DNA of 42,565 bases from Novosphingobium sp. BW1. Lineage in GTDB: Bacteria > Pseudomonadota > Alphaproteobacteria > Sphingomonadales > Sphingomonadaceae. Positions 24,422-31,692 of this stretch are shown here, piece by piece. The notes beneath the pieces were generated by a model. It was not told the DNA's origin. It searched no databases and worked only from the letters and a program-made list of their open reading frames with translations. Position numbers and translations under genes: made by a program. The DNA lies in contig NZ_VIRF01000040.1 of NCBI RefSeq assembly GCF_008107685.1, forward strand, positions 1 to 42,565, written 5' to 3'. The first letter of the stretch is position 1, and each line of letters begins with the position of its first letter.

Positions 24422-25261
24422 TTACCCGGACTTACGTAGCGTCCTCTTTGCCACCGCATCGCGGCCGCGCATCCATATCATGTGCAAGGCCCGCAGCAAG
24501 GGACGATGCCCACGGCTTGTCGCATAAAGCAGATCCCGGAAATCCGGACGCAGGCTCGATCTTTCATCCAGCGAGCGGTACACCTGCCAGAAATCCTCCA
24601 GACCCAGCACTTCGGGCATCAGGAACACACCGTGGTAACCGAAGCTGTCCGCCGGATCACCCGCGCGTTCGGCCGCGAAGGCATCGGCCTGACCGCGCGG
24701 CGCAAAACGCAGGCCCCGCTCTTCAAGTCGCGCCCGGTTCGTCCGTCCGATCGCCACGTCCTCGGGATGATGTGCGTTGAAATCGGGGGAGCGGCACGCC
24801 TCCAGCAGCGCACGGCTGCGCAGCGAAAAGCCGCCGTTGCCGACATCATGCCCGTCGCCAAACTGCGGCCAGCTCGCGCCTACGTAATCGTACTTAAGGA
24901 ACTCCGGGCGCCAGCGGCGCGCGTCAATGACATGCCCGTCCCACTGCGTGACAAGGCAATGCGAGGTCGTAACGTACTCGGCCAGACGTTCCAGGAGGAA
25001 AGCTGAGTAGGCGGCCGAGGACGTCAGCCGCGCGATCGGGACGACCCGGATCGCGGGATCGGCTTCGGGAAATAGAACGGGCACGTCGACGTCGGTGAAG
25101 AGCAGGACCTCGCCGAAAGTGATCTGGGCCATCGAGAGTTCAAGCGCGCGGATGGTTGCAGCCACGTTGACCGAGCTGACCGCACACAAGGTCACCTGCG
25201 GCAGTGCGAGCATCGTCGCGGGAGCGGGGGGCATCAGCCCATTGGCGCAAAAACGTTTCAT
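24422..25261 (-). CDS. DUF5672 protein, probable glycosyltransferase
   Basis: Predicted sugar transferase of the DUF5672 family, found mostly in polysaccharide loci; no activity is established to my knowledge. ATG 25261 (MKRFCANGLMPP) is chosen because it begins one base after the upstream gene's stop (TAA-G-ATG). Family features include LPQVTLCAVSSVNVAATIRA, LLFTDVDVPVLFP with a DxD-like DVDV, and CLVTQWDGHVIDARRW. These are followed by the GNGGFSLRSRALLEAC segment at about 145-165 and EDVAIGRTNR. Length 279 is normal. It is co-transcribed with the GT2 gene ahead of it and, after 117 bases, kpsE. Confidence 0.85.
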   Translation of the reverse strand: MKRFCANGLMPPAPATMLALPQVTLCAVSSVNVAATIRALELSMAQITFGEVLLFTDVDVPVLFPEADPAIRVVPIARLTSSAAYSAFLLERLAEYVTTSHCLVTQWDGHVIDARRWRPEFLKYDYVGASWPQFGDGHDVGNGGFSLRSRALLEACRSPDFNAHHPEDVAIGRTNRARLEERGLRFAPRGQADAFAAERAGDPADSFGYHGVFLMPEVLGLEDFWQVYRSLDERSSLRPDFRDLLYATSRGHRPLLRALHMIWMRGRDAVAKRTLRKSG

Positions 25262-25262
25262 C

Positions 25263-26933
25263 TTAAAGCCGCACCGCAAAGCGTTCGGAATAGGGGCTGA
25301 GTGCGGGGTGGTGGAACGGATCCACCGCCTCGCCAAGCGCGGCGACCTGCCCCTGCGCGCCGCCTGTTCCCCAGCGCGCCTTGAGCGCAGCCAGTTCACC
25401 GGCCAGACGCGCCGCGCCGACCGGGTCGCGGTCCAGCCCGCGTGACACCGATTCGTGGTGCACCAGCGTCGCGCGCGGCTCGTAGAAGGACTGCCAGCCT
25501 TGCGCGTTCAGCTTCAGGCACAGGTCGACATCGTTGAAGGCAACAGCGAAATTCGCGGCGTCGAAGCCACCCACCGCCAGGACCTTGTCGCGCCGAACCA
25601 CCAGACAGGCTGCGGTCACGGCCGAGACGAACTGGGGCAGCGCGTGGCGGGCGAAGTAGCCGGTCTCATCCGGGTCCAGCAGACGATGGGCATGGGCTGC
25701 CCCGCCGCCGATGCCGATAACGACACCCGCGTGCTGGATACGCCCGTCGGGATAGAGCAGGCGAGCGCCCACCGCGCCCACCTCGGGCCGCAGCGCCTGG
25801 CGCGCCATCACCGCAAGCCAGTGGGGATCGCGCATCTCGATGTCATTGTTGAGGAAACAGACCAGTTCGCCGCCCGCTTCCTCCAGCGCGCGGTTGTTCA
25901 TCGCGGCAAAGTTGAACGGGCCGGGATAGGCCAGTACGCGCGCGAAGGCAGGGTCGAGCCGCGAGAGGTACTCCAGCGTTGCCGGATCGTCGCTGCCGTT
26001 ATCGATGACCAGCACGTCCAGCGCGCCGGGATAGTCGGTGGCGCGCAGGCCTTCAAGGCAGGTGCGCAAGAGATCGACCCGGTTGCGCGTGGGCACGATG
26101 ACGCTGACCTGTGGCCAGCCCCCCTCCGGCGTCTCCGGCCGCGTGGACGCATCCAGCGGGCGGCGCGGCTCGGGGCGCGCGCGGCGGTGGTGCAGGATGT
26201 GGCGCAGATGCTGCGGCGCAGCTCCGCCTTGTGCCGCGAGCGCGCGGCCGACCAGACTAGCAATCCAGTTCTGGGCCGGAAGATCGGCTAAGTCTTGCGC
26301 CTCGACGCGAAGCAGCGAGGCACCGCTCAGGTAGTCGTGGTGCGCGAAAAGCTCCGCGTTCCAATCCGGCTTGAAATGGGGGGTATGCCGCTGTCCGCGC
26401 GGATCGCGCAAGTCGTCGTCGGCATAGACGATGCGTGTAAGCGGCAAGGCCGCCTGTGCGGCCGCACGGTACAGCGCGCCAGCGCCCGGCGCGAGGACAT
26501 CGCCCGCGCGAAGGGGAAGGAGCCAGACGAAGCCCTCCGCATCCTGTTCGGCAAAATCGGTCCACAACGGAGGCGATTGGACCGCAACGGAGCGGGCCTG
26601 CACATTCTCCCGCGCGAGGCTGTCGAGAGTCTCCGTAAGCCCCTCGCCCTCGACGACCAGCGCCTTGATCCGCGGAGCATCCTGCGCCAGGGCGATCTGC
26701 GGCACGGTGCCAGCGCCCTGGCTCAGCCAGAGACGATAGGCGCGCGGCGAGGTGCCCAGCAGCGGCGCCATCTGCGCCCGCGCGCGCAGCCGCTTGCCCA
26801 GAAGGCGCCACCAGGCGGCCCGCACCCAAGCCAGAGGGTGCCGGCGCAGCGCATCGCCATGCACCGCCACGCGCAACAGCGCGCGCCCGGCGCAGCTGCG
26901 CGCCACTTGCACCAAATGGACACCTGTCAACAT
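25263..26933 (-). CDS. GT2-family glycosyltransferase, paralogue of the 15020-16828 protein
   Basis: Predicted capsule glycosyltransferase of 556 residues. The GT-A domain begins near residue 275: VSVIVPTRNRVDLLRTCLEG, VLVIDNGSDDPATLEYL, FLNNDIEMRDPHWLAVM, GARLLYPDGRIQHAGVVIG, FNDVDLCLKLNAQG and HHESVSRGLDRDP. Nearly every motif has a match in the 15020-16828 protein, including the N-terminal AAWWRLLGKRLRARAQM and the middle RIVYADDDLRD / HTPHFKPDWNAELFAHHDYL region, which parallels LLYADEDTPGQF / WLKPQWDPRLLLAQDYL. ATG 26933 with GGGAG just upstream is preferred over GTG 26942. It is the first gene of the minus-strand GT2-DUF5672-kpsEMT-glycosyltransferase unit. Confidence 0.92.
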   Translation of the reverse strand: MLTGVHLVQVARSCAGRALLRVAVHGDALRRHPLAWVRAAWWRLLGKRLRARAQMAPLLGTSPRAYRLWLSQGAGTVPQIALAQDAPRIKALVVEGEGLTETLDSLARENVQARSVAVQSPPLWTDFAEQDAEGFVWLLPLRAGDVLAPGAGALYRAAAQAALPLTRIVYADDDLRDPRGQRHTPHFKPDWNAELFAHHDYLSGASLLRVEAQDLADLPAQNWIASLVGRALAAQGGAAPQHLRHILHHRRARPEPRRPLDASTRPETPEGGWPQVSVIVPTRNRVDLLRTCLEGLRATDYPGALDVLVIDNGSDDPATLEYLSRLDPAFARVLAYPGPFNFAAMNNRALEEAGGELVCFLNNDIEMRDPHWLAVMARQALRPEVGAVGARLLYPDGRIQHAGVVIGIGGGAAHAHRLLDPDETGYFARHALPQFVSAVTAACLVVRRDKVLAVGGFDAANFAVAFNDVDLCLKLNAQGWQSFYEPRATLVHHESVSRGLDRDPVGAARLAGELAALKARWGTGGAQGQVAALGEAVDPFHHPALSPYSERFAVRL

Positions 26934-27098
26934 CGCTCCCACCCGGTAGTACGATTACCCGGCAAGACAAGACCCGCAGGCTTCGCATGTGCATAACCTG
27001 CCTCTAGTGCCGGGCGAGCACTCAGATTTTCCTCGATCTCGCCTTGCACCCCGGCCTATACCCCGAAATTCGTTCTACGATTTCTGTTCGGGAGACCC

Positions 27099-27836
27099 AT
27101 GAGTCTCATTCAAAAACTGCTCATCCGCGCAAACCGCTGGCATTTTGTACATTCCTACAACACGATCATTGCACGTGAACGTAAGAAGTATCCAGGAGAC
27201 CTTGAACGCGCCCTGATCGGCGCAATCGGTTCCTCGGGACCTGAGGACTTCGCGCGGCAGGGGGATTTGCAGGTAGACGTCCTGCGCCACCATGGGCTTA
27301 CGGATGGCATGGCGATCTATGACCTGGGCTGTGGCTGCGGGCGCACCGCGATGGCGCTGCAGCGCGCAGGCTGGCAGGGTGACTACACCGGCGCGGACAT
27401 CGTTGCCCCGCTGGTTGCCCACGTGAAAGCCCGCTGCCCGGACTACCGCGCCCTTGTCCACCGCGACCTCACCATTGCCGCGCCAGACGGCACGCAGGAC
27501 ATCGTGTTCCTGTGGTCGGTCTTCACGCACCTCTATCCTGAGGAGTGCTACCTCTACCTGCGCGACATGCACCGAGCCCTGAAGCCGGGCGGCAAGGTGA
27601 TCTTCTCCTTTCTCGAGTTCGAGGATCCGGGCCACCACCAGGTCTTCCACACCCGCACCGCCAACTTTGCCGCGAAGGGCTGGTCGAGCGTTCTCGACAG
27701 CTTCCTTCACCGCGACTGGATTCGCCTCTGGGCGCGCGAACTGGGCTTTGCCGAGCCGGCGTTCACCGACGGCACCGATGCCCGCGACCACGGCGCCTTC
27801 TGGCAAAGCCTCGCCGTGCTGGGAAAGCCGCGTTGA
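27099..27836 (+). CDS. Class I SAM-dependent methyltransferase
   Basis: Predicted methyltransferase of 245 residues with the Rossmann motif I IYDLGCGCGRTAMALQ (73-88), an acidic residue after strand 2 (YTGADIV), and DIVFLWSVFTHLYPEE for motif IV. LKPGGKVIFSFLEFE matches motif VI. This pattern fits small-molecule or sugar O-/N-methyltransferases; no substrate can be read from it. GGGAG lies about 7 bases before ATG 27099. It is divergent from the GT2 gene across 165 bases and may methylate a capsule sugar, but it could be unrelated. A strong hairpin at 27870-27899 follows. Confidence 0.88.
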   Translation: MSLIQKLLIRANRWHFVHSYNTIIARERKKYPGDLERALIGAIGSSGPEDFARQGDLQVDVLRHHGLTDGMAIYDLGCGCGRTAMALQRAGWQGDYTGADIVAPLVAHVKARCPDYRALVHRDLTIAAPDGTQDIVFLWSVFTHLYPEECYLYLRDMHRALKPGGKVIFSFLEFEDPGHHQVFHTRTANFAAKGWSSVLDSFLHRDWIRLWARELGFAEPAFTDGTDARDHGAFWQSLAVLGKPR

Positions 27837-27869
27837 GCCAGGATAGTTGAGCCACGAAATGTGAAGCCA

Positions 27870-27899
27870 TGAACCCGAGGGCCACCGCCCTTGGGTTCA
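27870..27899. terminator. 13-bp hairpin behind the methyltransferase gene
   Basis: TGAACCCGAGGGC (27870-27882) pairs with GCCCTTGGGTTCA (27887-27899) with one G-T pair and loop CACC. It lies 33 bases after the methyltransferase stop and 53 before the MFS start. There is no T-run. Just before it, GTTGAGCCA is repeated at 27833-27841 and 27846-27854. Confidence 0.6.
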
Positions 27900-27952
27900 C
27901 CGGGCCGGCGCGTTTCGCACAACCGTAAGAGACATGGGCTAAGGGCCACGCC

Positions 27953-29386
27953 ATGTCACACGCCCACGCTCTCACCCGGTCGCGCCTTCCCTGGTTCGCG
28001 GAGCATCGAAGGCAACGGACCGCCACGGGGGAGGCACGCCTCCTCGCCTACGCGGCAGGCAATTTCGGCAAGAACATCACCTTCTCGGGCGCCGAAATCA
28101 CGTTCCTCTTCCTGCTCACCGAGCTTCTGGGGCTGCGCGCGGCCACGGCGGGCGGGCTTATGCTGCTGGTGCTGGTGGGCGATCTCGTCTTTGACCTGCT
28201 CGCCGCGCGCATCGTCATGGCCATGCAGGCGTGCGGGCGCAGCTACCGCTGGCTGATCGTGGCGGGAGCCGCCCCCTGCGGCCTCGCCTTTGCAGGTGTC
28301 TACGCTCTGCCCTTCCTCGCAACGCAGGTGTTTGCAGGCGCCCTTCCCCTGGCCGCGATGGCGCTGGTGCTGGTGCTCTTTCGCGGGGCCTACGCGGTGA
28401 TCGACGTACCCCACAACGCCCTGATGACCAGGGTCAGCGGCGACAGCCGGGTGCGTGCCCGCGTCTCGGGATATCGCCGCCTGTTCTCGTCCTGCTCCTC
28501 GCTTACCATCGCCCTTGTCCTCACCCCCATCGTGCAGGCGGCCGGCCCGAGCGGCGACCATACCCGGCTCGCGCTCGCAGGCGGGCTCGTCGGGCTCGTC
28601 TTCACCGCGACCATGATCGCGAGCGCGCGCTGCGCGCCGGGCACGGCGGATAGCCGCGCTGCCCCCCGCGCATCGCAATCCCGCGACGGCTTGCGCGTGC
28701 CGCTGCGCGCACCACTGGTCCTTGCCATGCTCGCCCTTGCCGCGCTGACCGGCTTCGCCTCACCCGCCTTCGAGCGTATGCTGCTCTACATGGGCGAGCA
28801 CGTGCTCGCCGCGCCCGGGCTGGTCGCAGGTATCCTCACCGCGATCACGATCGGCCAGTTCGCCGGTGTCGCCGTCTGGACCGCGCTTACCGCGCGCGTC
28901 GACGGCACCCGCCTCCTGATGCTGGGCCACGCGACCTGCCTTGTCGGCCTTGCCCTCTTCGCGCTGACCGGCATCGCCTTTCCGATGGGCGCTTCGCTCC
29001 CCCTCCTCGCCAGCGCGCTGGTAATGGGCTTTGGCCAGACCGCGATCTACATGCTCCCCTGGAGCCTGCTCGCCGATGTCGTCGACGCGCTCGAATGGCA
29101 GTACCGGCGCCGCTTCGAGGCCGGGCTCTTCGCGATCTTCCTCGTCGCCATCAAGGCGAGCGGCGCGGCCTCGACGGCCTGCCTTGGCCTTCTCCTCGAC
29201 CTTGCCGGATACAGCCCCGGAGACGCCGCCAGCCCCGCCGTGCGCGGCACGATCCTGGCGCTTGGCCTTGCGCTGCCCGCCGCGGGCAGTCTCTCCGTCA
29301 TTGCGGTGTTGAGGCGGGTGAGGCTGGGCCATGCCCGCCACGCCCGGATCCGGCGCGCGCTGGCCTGGCGGGCAGGGAAACCGTAA
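27953..29386 (+). CDS. MFS transporter of the GPH (glycoside-cation symporter) type
   Basis: Predicted 12-helix inner-membrane carrier of 477 residues. Features of the MFS_2/GPH group include the N-terminal YAAGNFGKNITFSGAEITF. DVPHNALMTRVSGDSRVRAR (about 145-164) resembles the conserved loop between helices 4 and 5. In the second half, IYMLPWSLLADVVDALEWQY followed by RRFEAGLFAIF is the usual helix 10-11 loop. Members move sugars or sugar conjugates with Na+ or H+, but related proteins carry lipids and other molecules, so no substrate is assigned. It sits between the methyltransferase and the convergent S1/P1 gene; a role in capsule or sugar transport is only suggested by position. Confidence 0.87.
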   Translation: MSHAHALTRSRLPWFAEHRRQRTATGEARLLAYAAGNFGKNITFSGAEITFLFLLTELLGLRAATAGGLMLLVLVGDLVFDLLAARIVMAMQACGRSYRWLIVAGAAPCGLAFAGVYALPFLATQVFAGALPLAAMALVLVLFRGAYAVIDVPHNALMTRVSGDSRVRARVSGYRRLFSSCSSLTIALVLTPIVQAAGPSGDHTRLALAGGLVGLVFTATMIASARCAPGTADSRAAPRASQSRDGLRVPLRAPLVLAMLALAALTGFASPAFERMLLYMGEHVLAAPGLVAGILTAITIGQFAGVAVWTALTARVDGTRLLMLGHATCLVGLALFALTGIAFPMGASLPLLASALVMGFGQTAIYMLPWSLLADVVDALEWQYRRRFEAGLFAIFLVAIKASGAASTACLGLLLDLAGYSPGDAASPAVRGTILALGLALPAAGSLSVIAVLRRVRLGHARHARIRRALAWRAGKP

Positions 29387-29397
29387 AGGGAAGGCAA

Positions 29398-29419
29398 GGG
29401 GTCATCACACCTTGACCCC
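29398..29419. terminator. Hairpin between convergent MFS and S1/P1 genes
   Basis: GGGGTCA (29398-29404) and TGACCCC (29413-29419) form a 7-bp stem with an eight-base loop in the 89-base convergent gap. No T-run is present. Confidence 0.4.
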
Positions 29420-29475
29420 GTCACCGGGCGACCTCACCTCTCTTGGCCAATGTCGCGCACGAGAGGCGAAGCTCC

Positions 29476-30477
29476 CTAAATTCCCGCAGGCGCACTTCCC
29501 GTTTCCGGATTGAAGGCCGGATTGGCAAAGTCGATGGGCGAGGGATCGACCTTGGCCGGGTCCTGTGCGCTCTCTTCCCAGGCGCGGCACAGCATGTCGC
29601 GCAGCATCGCGGCGGCCGAACCTGTCTGGGTGAGGATCAGATCACGCACATCAGCATCGGAAAAGTCGCCGAACTGATCGCGCTTCTCCAACTCGTAGAC
29701 ATAGCCGACCTTGTCGCCCGCCGCATTGAGGTAGGCGAGGACGGCGTCGAACATGTCACCTTCGCCATGTGCCCTGGCGGGCATTTGCGCGGTGACATCC
29801 GCGGCGCTCAGGTTCATCGCATCGACGAAGCGGCTCTCGAAGCGGGCATGCACCGACCTGCTGGTGGTATAGCCCTTCGGGTTATCCCCCAGCCAACCAT
29901 CGGCATGGACGGAATCGTGCATCGGGTTGCCCCCGTCGCCGATGTAGTGACCCAGGCGGATCGCGTGGAATGCGCAGTGCCGTTCAGGCACCGAGGCATC
30001 GCCCCCGCTCGCCCGCGCCGCGCGCACCTGGCGCATGCACACGATCAGCCGCTCGTAGGTTTCCATGGCAGCGTAGGGCAGCGTGCCGGTCCAGCGCACG
30101 TTAGTGCGCGCGGCTGCGGCCGGATCGCTGTCCTTGATCGCCTCGCGCTGCTTGAAAAGCGCCAGCACGAATTCGTAGCGCGAACGCGGGATCGGATCGA
30201 GGAAGGCGAACTGCTCGCGAAACCAGCCATGGTTGGGGTCTTCGGCGATCTTGGAGAAGCCCTCGTCGTTCCCGCGCCAGGCATCGGGATAGCCCGCCGA
30301 GGCGGCGATGTAGTCCTCATAATCCTGGAGGAAAACCGGGCCGTCGGCGGGGATCGCCTCCAGCGCAGCGCGGTCGATCATCTCGTGACCACGCTTGCCC
30401 CAGGCGTGGGCAGTCGGAGCCTGCAGAACCAGCGCGGACGAAACCGCCAGCGCGGCAAGGGTGCGTTTGCGCATCAT
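29476..30477 (-). CDS. Exported S1/P1 nuclease / zinc phospholipase C superfamily protein
   Basis: Predicted periplasmic or extracellular zinc-dependent phosphodiesterase. The start at 30477 (tandem ATGs after GAGGAG) gives a clear signal peptide ending THAHA-type (PTAHA), so the mature protein begins with Trp-Gly-Lys-Arg-Gly-His. S1/P1 enzymes use exactly this mature N-terminal Trp and the following His as zinc ligands. Further ligands fit: GHYIGDGGNPMHDSVHADG (about 170-190) supplies His, Asp and His, and HARFES supplies another His. Length is 333 residues. It is the third gene of a TonB receptor-YdcF-S1/P1 unit, 13 bases behind the YdcF gene. Nucleic acid, nucleotide or phospholipid substrates are all possible. 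Confidence 0.85.
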   Translation of the reverse strand: MMRKRTLAALAVSSALVLQAPTAHAWGKRGHEMIDRAALEAIPADGPVFLQDYEDYIAASAGYPDAWRGNDEGFSKIAEDPNHGWFREQFAFLDPIPRSRYEFVLALFKQREAIKDSDPAAAARTNVRWTGTLPYAAMETYERLIVCMRQVRAARASGGDASVPERHCAFHAIRLGHYIGDGGNPMHDSVHADGWLGDNPKGYTTSRSVHARFESRFVDAMNLSAADVTAQMPARAHGEGDMFDAVLAYLNAAGDKVGYVYELEKRDQFGDFSDADVRDLILTQTGSAAAMLRDMLCRAWEESAQDPAKVDPSPIDFANPAFNPETGSAPAGI

Positions 30478-30490
30478 CGGAAAGATCTCC

Positions 30491-31681
30491 TCAAGGATCG
30501 AGCGGGTCGCGTGGGTCCACCCGCAGCGAACGAAGCGACGGGGTGAATTCGAGCGCCGTGGGCGAAAGGCGACGCCCCACCCGGCCGGGCTGGTAGCCAA
30601 GCTCATCGGTGTTGCGCTGCGTAAACCCGGCGCTTTCGATATAAGCGCTCTGGTCCTCGTTGCTGACGATCAGCATGGTCCTCGCCAGCGGGGCGCCCAG
30701 CATGGCAAGGCGGCGCGTGGCGTTGCGCAGGTTTGTCGTCGTGTGGCGGGCATAGGGCTCGATGACGATGGCTTCGGGCGGGATCGCGTAGCGATCGACA
30801 AGCGCGCGGCGCATTTCCTCGGCCTCGGCAAAACGGGTCTCGCGCGGATGCGCGCGACCGCCCGAAATGACGATGAAGCCGATGTCCCCTTGCGCGAACC
30901 TGGTGGCCGCAACGCGCAGGTGGTACTTGCCCACAGGACTGAGCGGCTGCCCCTCGACCTCGGGGCCGATCCCGGTGAGGATCATCGCGGGATAGGCAAA
31001 GGCCGACCAGTCAAAGCCCCGCGCCCGCGCCATGGCGGGCGCGTTGAGCCCCTTGGCGATGGGCTCGTAACCGATGGCATCGGTGCGATCGCTGGAATCC
31101 ATAAGGGCAATCGCGAATTCCAGGCTGGGGTCGAAGTCTTGCGCCGAACCTGCGCGGCGCACGCGCGCCATCCCATCTGCCCCCTGCAGGCGAACGTCGC
31201 GCTCGCGCGCATCGATCGCGCCCGCCCCGTCGATCTCGTGATAGACCGGACGTGCACCCAAGCCATAGGTGCGGATGATCGTGTTCACCCCATCGAGCTC
31301 GCGGCGCACCTGCGCGGCCACGCCATCGTCGAATACGCCGGGCGCATCGCTTTCGAGCTTTGCGGCGAGGACACGCGCGGTGGTCGCGATCTCCGCTTCG
31401 CTCCAGACCTGCATGTAGGCAAGACACACAAGGTCGCCCGCGCAGCTGTCCCGGCGCGCCGCGCGCTCGGCGAGGACTTTGCCGAGCGACGGCTCGCGCG
31501 CCGCCGCGATCACGGCGTCGGAATGGCCCAGCAGCGGAAAGAGGCGCTGCGACAGGCGCTCGCTCAGAAGATCCCGGACCACCCCGGCGCGAACTGTCCC
31601 GGCGTGTGCCGGAACAGTTGCGAACGGGGCGGCTCCGGCAAGCGCCGAGGCACAGGTCAGCGCCAGGGCGAGATGGGCCAT
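30491..31681 (-). CDS. YdcF/ElyC-type DUF218 protein, exported
   Basis: A 396-residue protein with an N-terminal signal (MAHLALALTCASALAGAAPF) and a C-terminal DUF218 domain at about 210-360. Family motifs are AMILTGIGPE, LSPVGKYHLRVAATRF, GFIVISGGRAHPRETRFAEA, IVIEPYARHTTTNLRNATRR and MLIVSNEDQSAY. DUF218 proteins (YdcF, SanA, ElyC) are poorly understood: some affect envelope polysaccharide or vancomycin sensitivity, and YdcF binds S-adenosylmethionine. The N-terminal 200 residues are unassigned helical sequence. The start is ATG 31681 with AAGGGTGG about 7 bases upstream; GTG 31699 would overlap the receptor gene. It sits 11 bases behind the TonB receptor. Confidence 0.82.
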   Translation of the reverse strand: MAHLALALTCASALAGAAPFATVPAHAGTVRAGVVRDLLSERLSQRLFPLLGHSDAVIAAAREPSLGKVLAERAARRDSCAGDLVCLAYMQVWSEAEIATTARVLAAKLESDAPGVFDDGVAAQVRRELDGVNTIIRTYGLGARPVYHEIDGAGAIDARERDVRLQGADGMARVRRAGSAQDFDPSLEFAIALMDSSDRTDAIGYEPIAKGLNAPAMARARGFDWSAFAYPAMILTGIGPEVEGQPLSPVGKYHLRVAATRFAQGDIGFIVISGGRAHPRETRFAEAEEMRRALVDRYAIPPEAIVIEPYARHTTTNLRNATRRLAMLGAPLARTMLIVSNEDQSAYIESAGFTQRNTDELGYQPGRVGRRLSPTALEFTPSLRSLRVDPRDPLDP

Positions 31682-31692
31682 CCTGGCCACCC

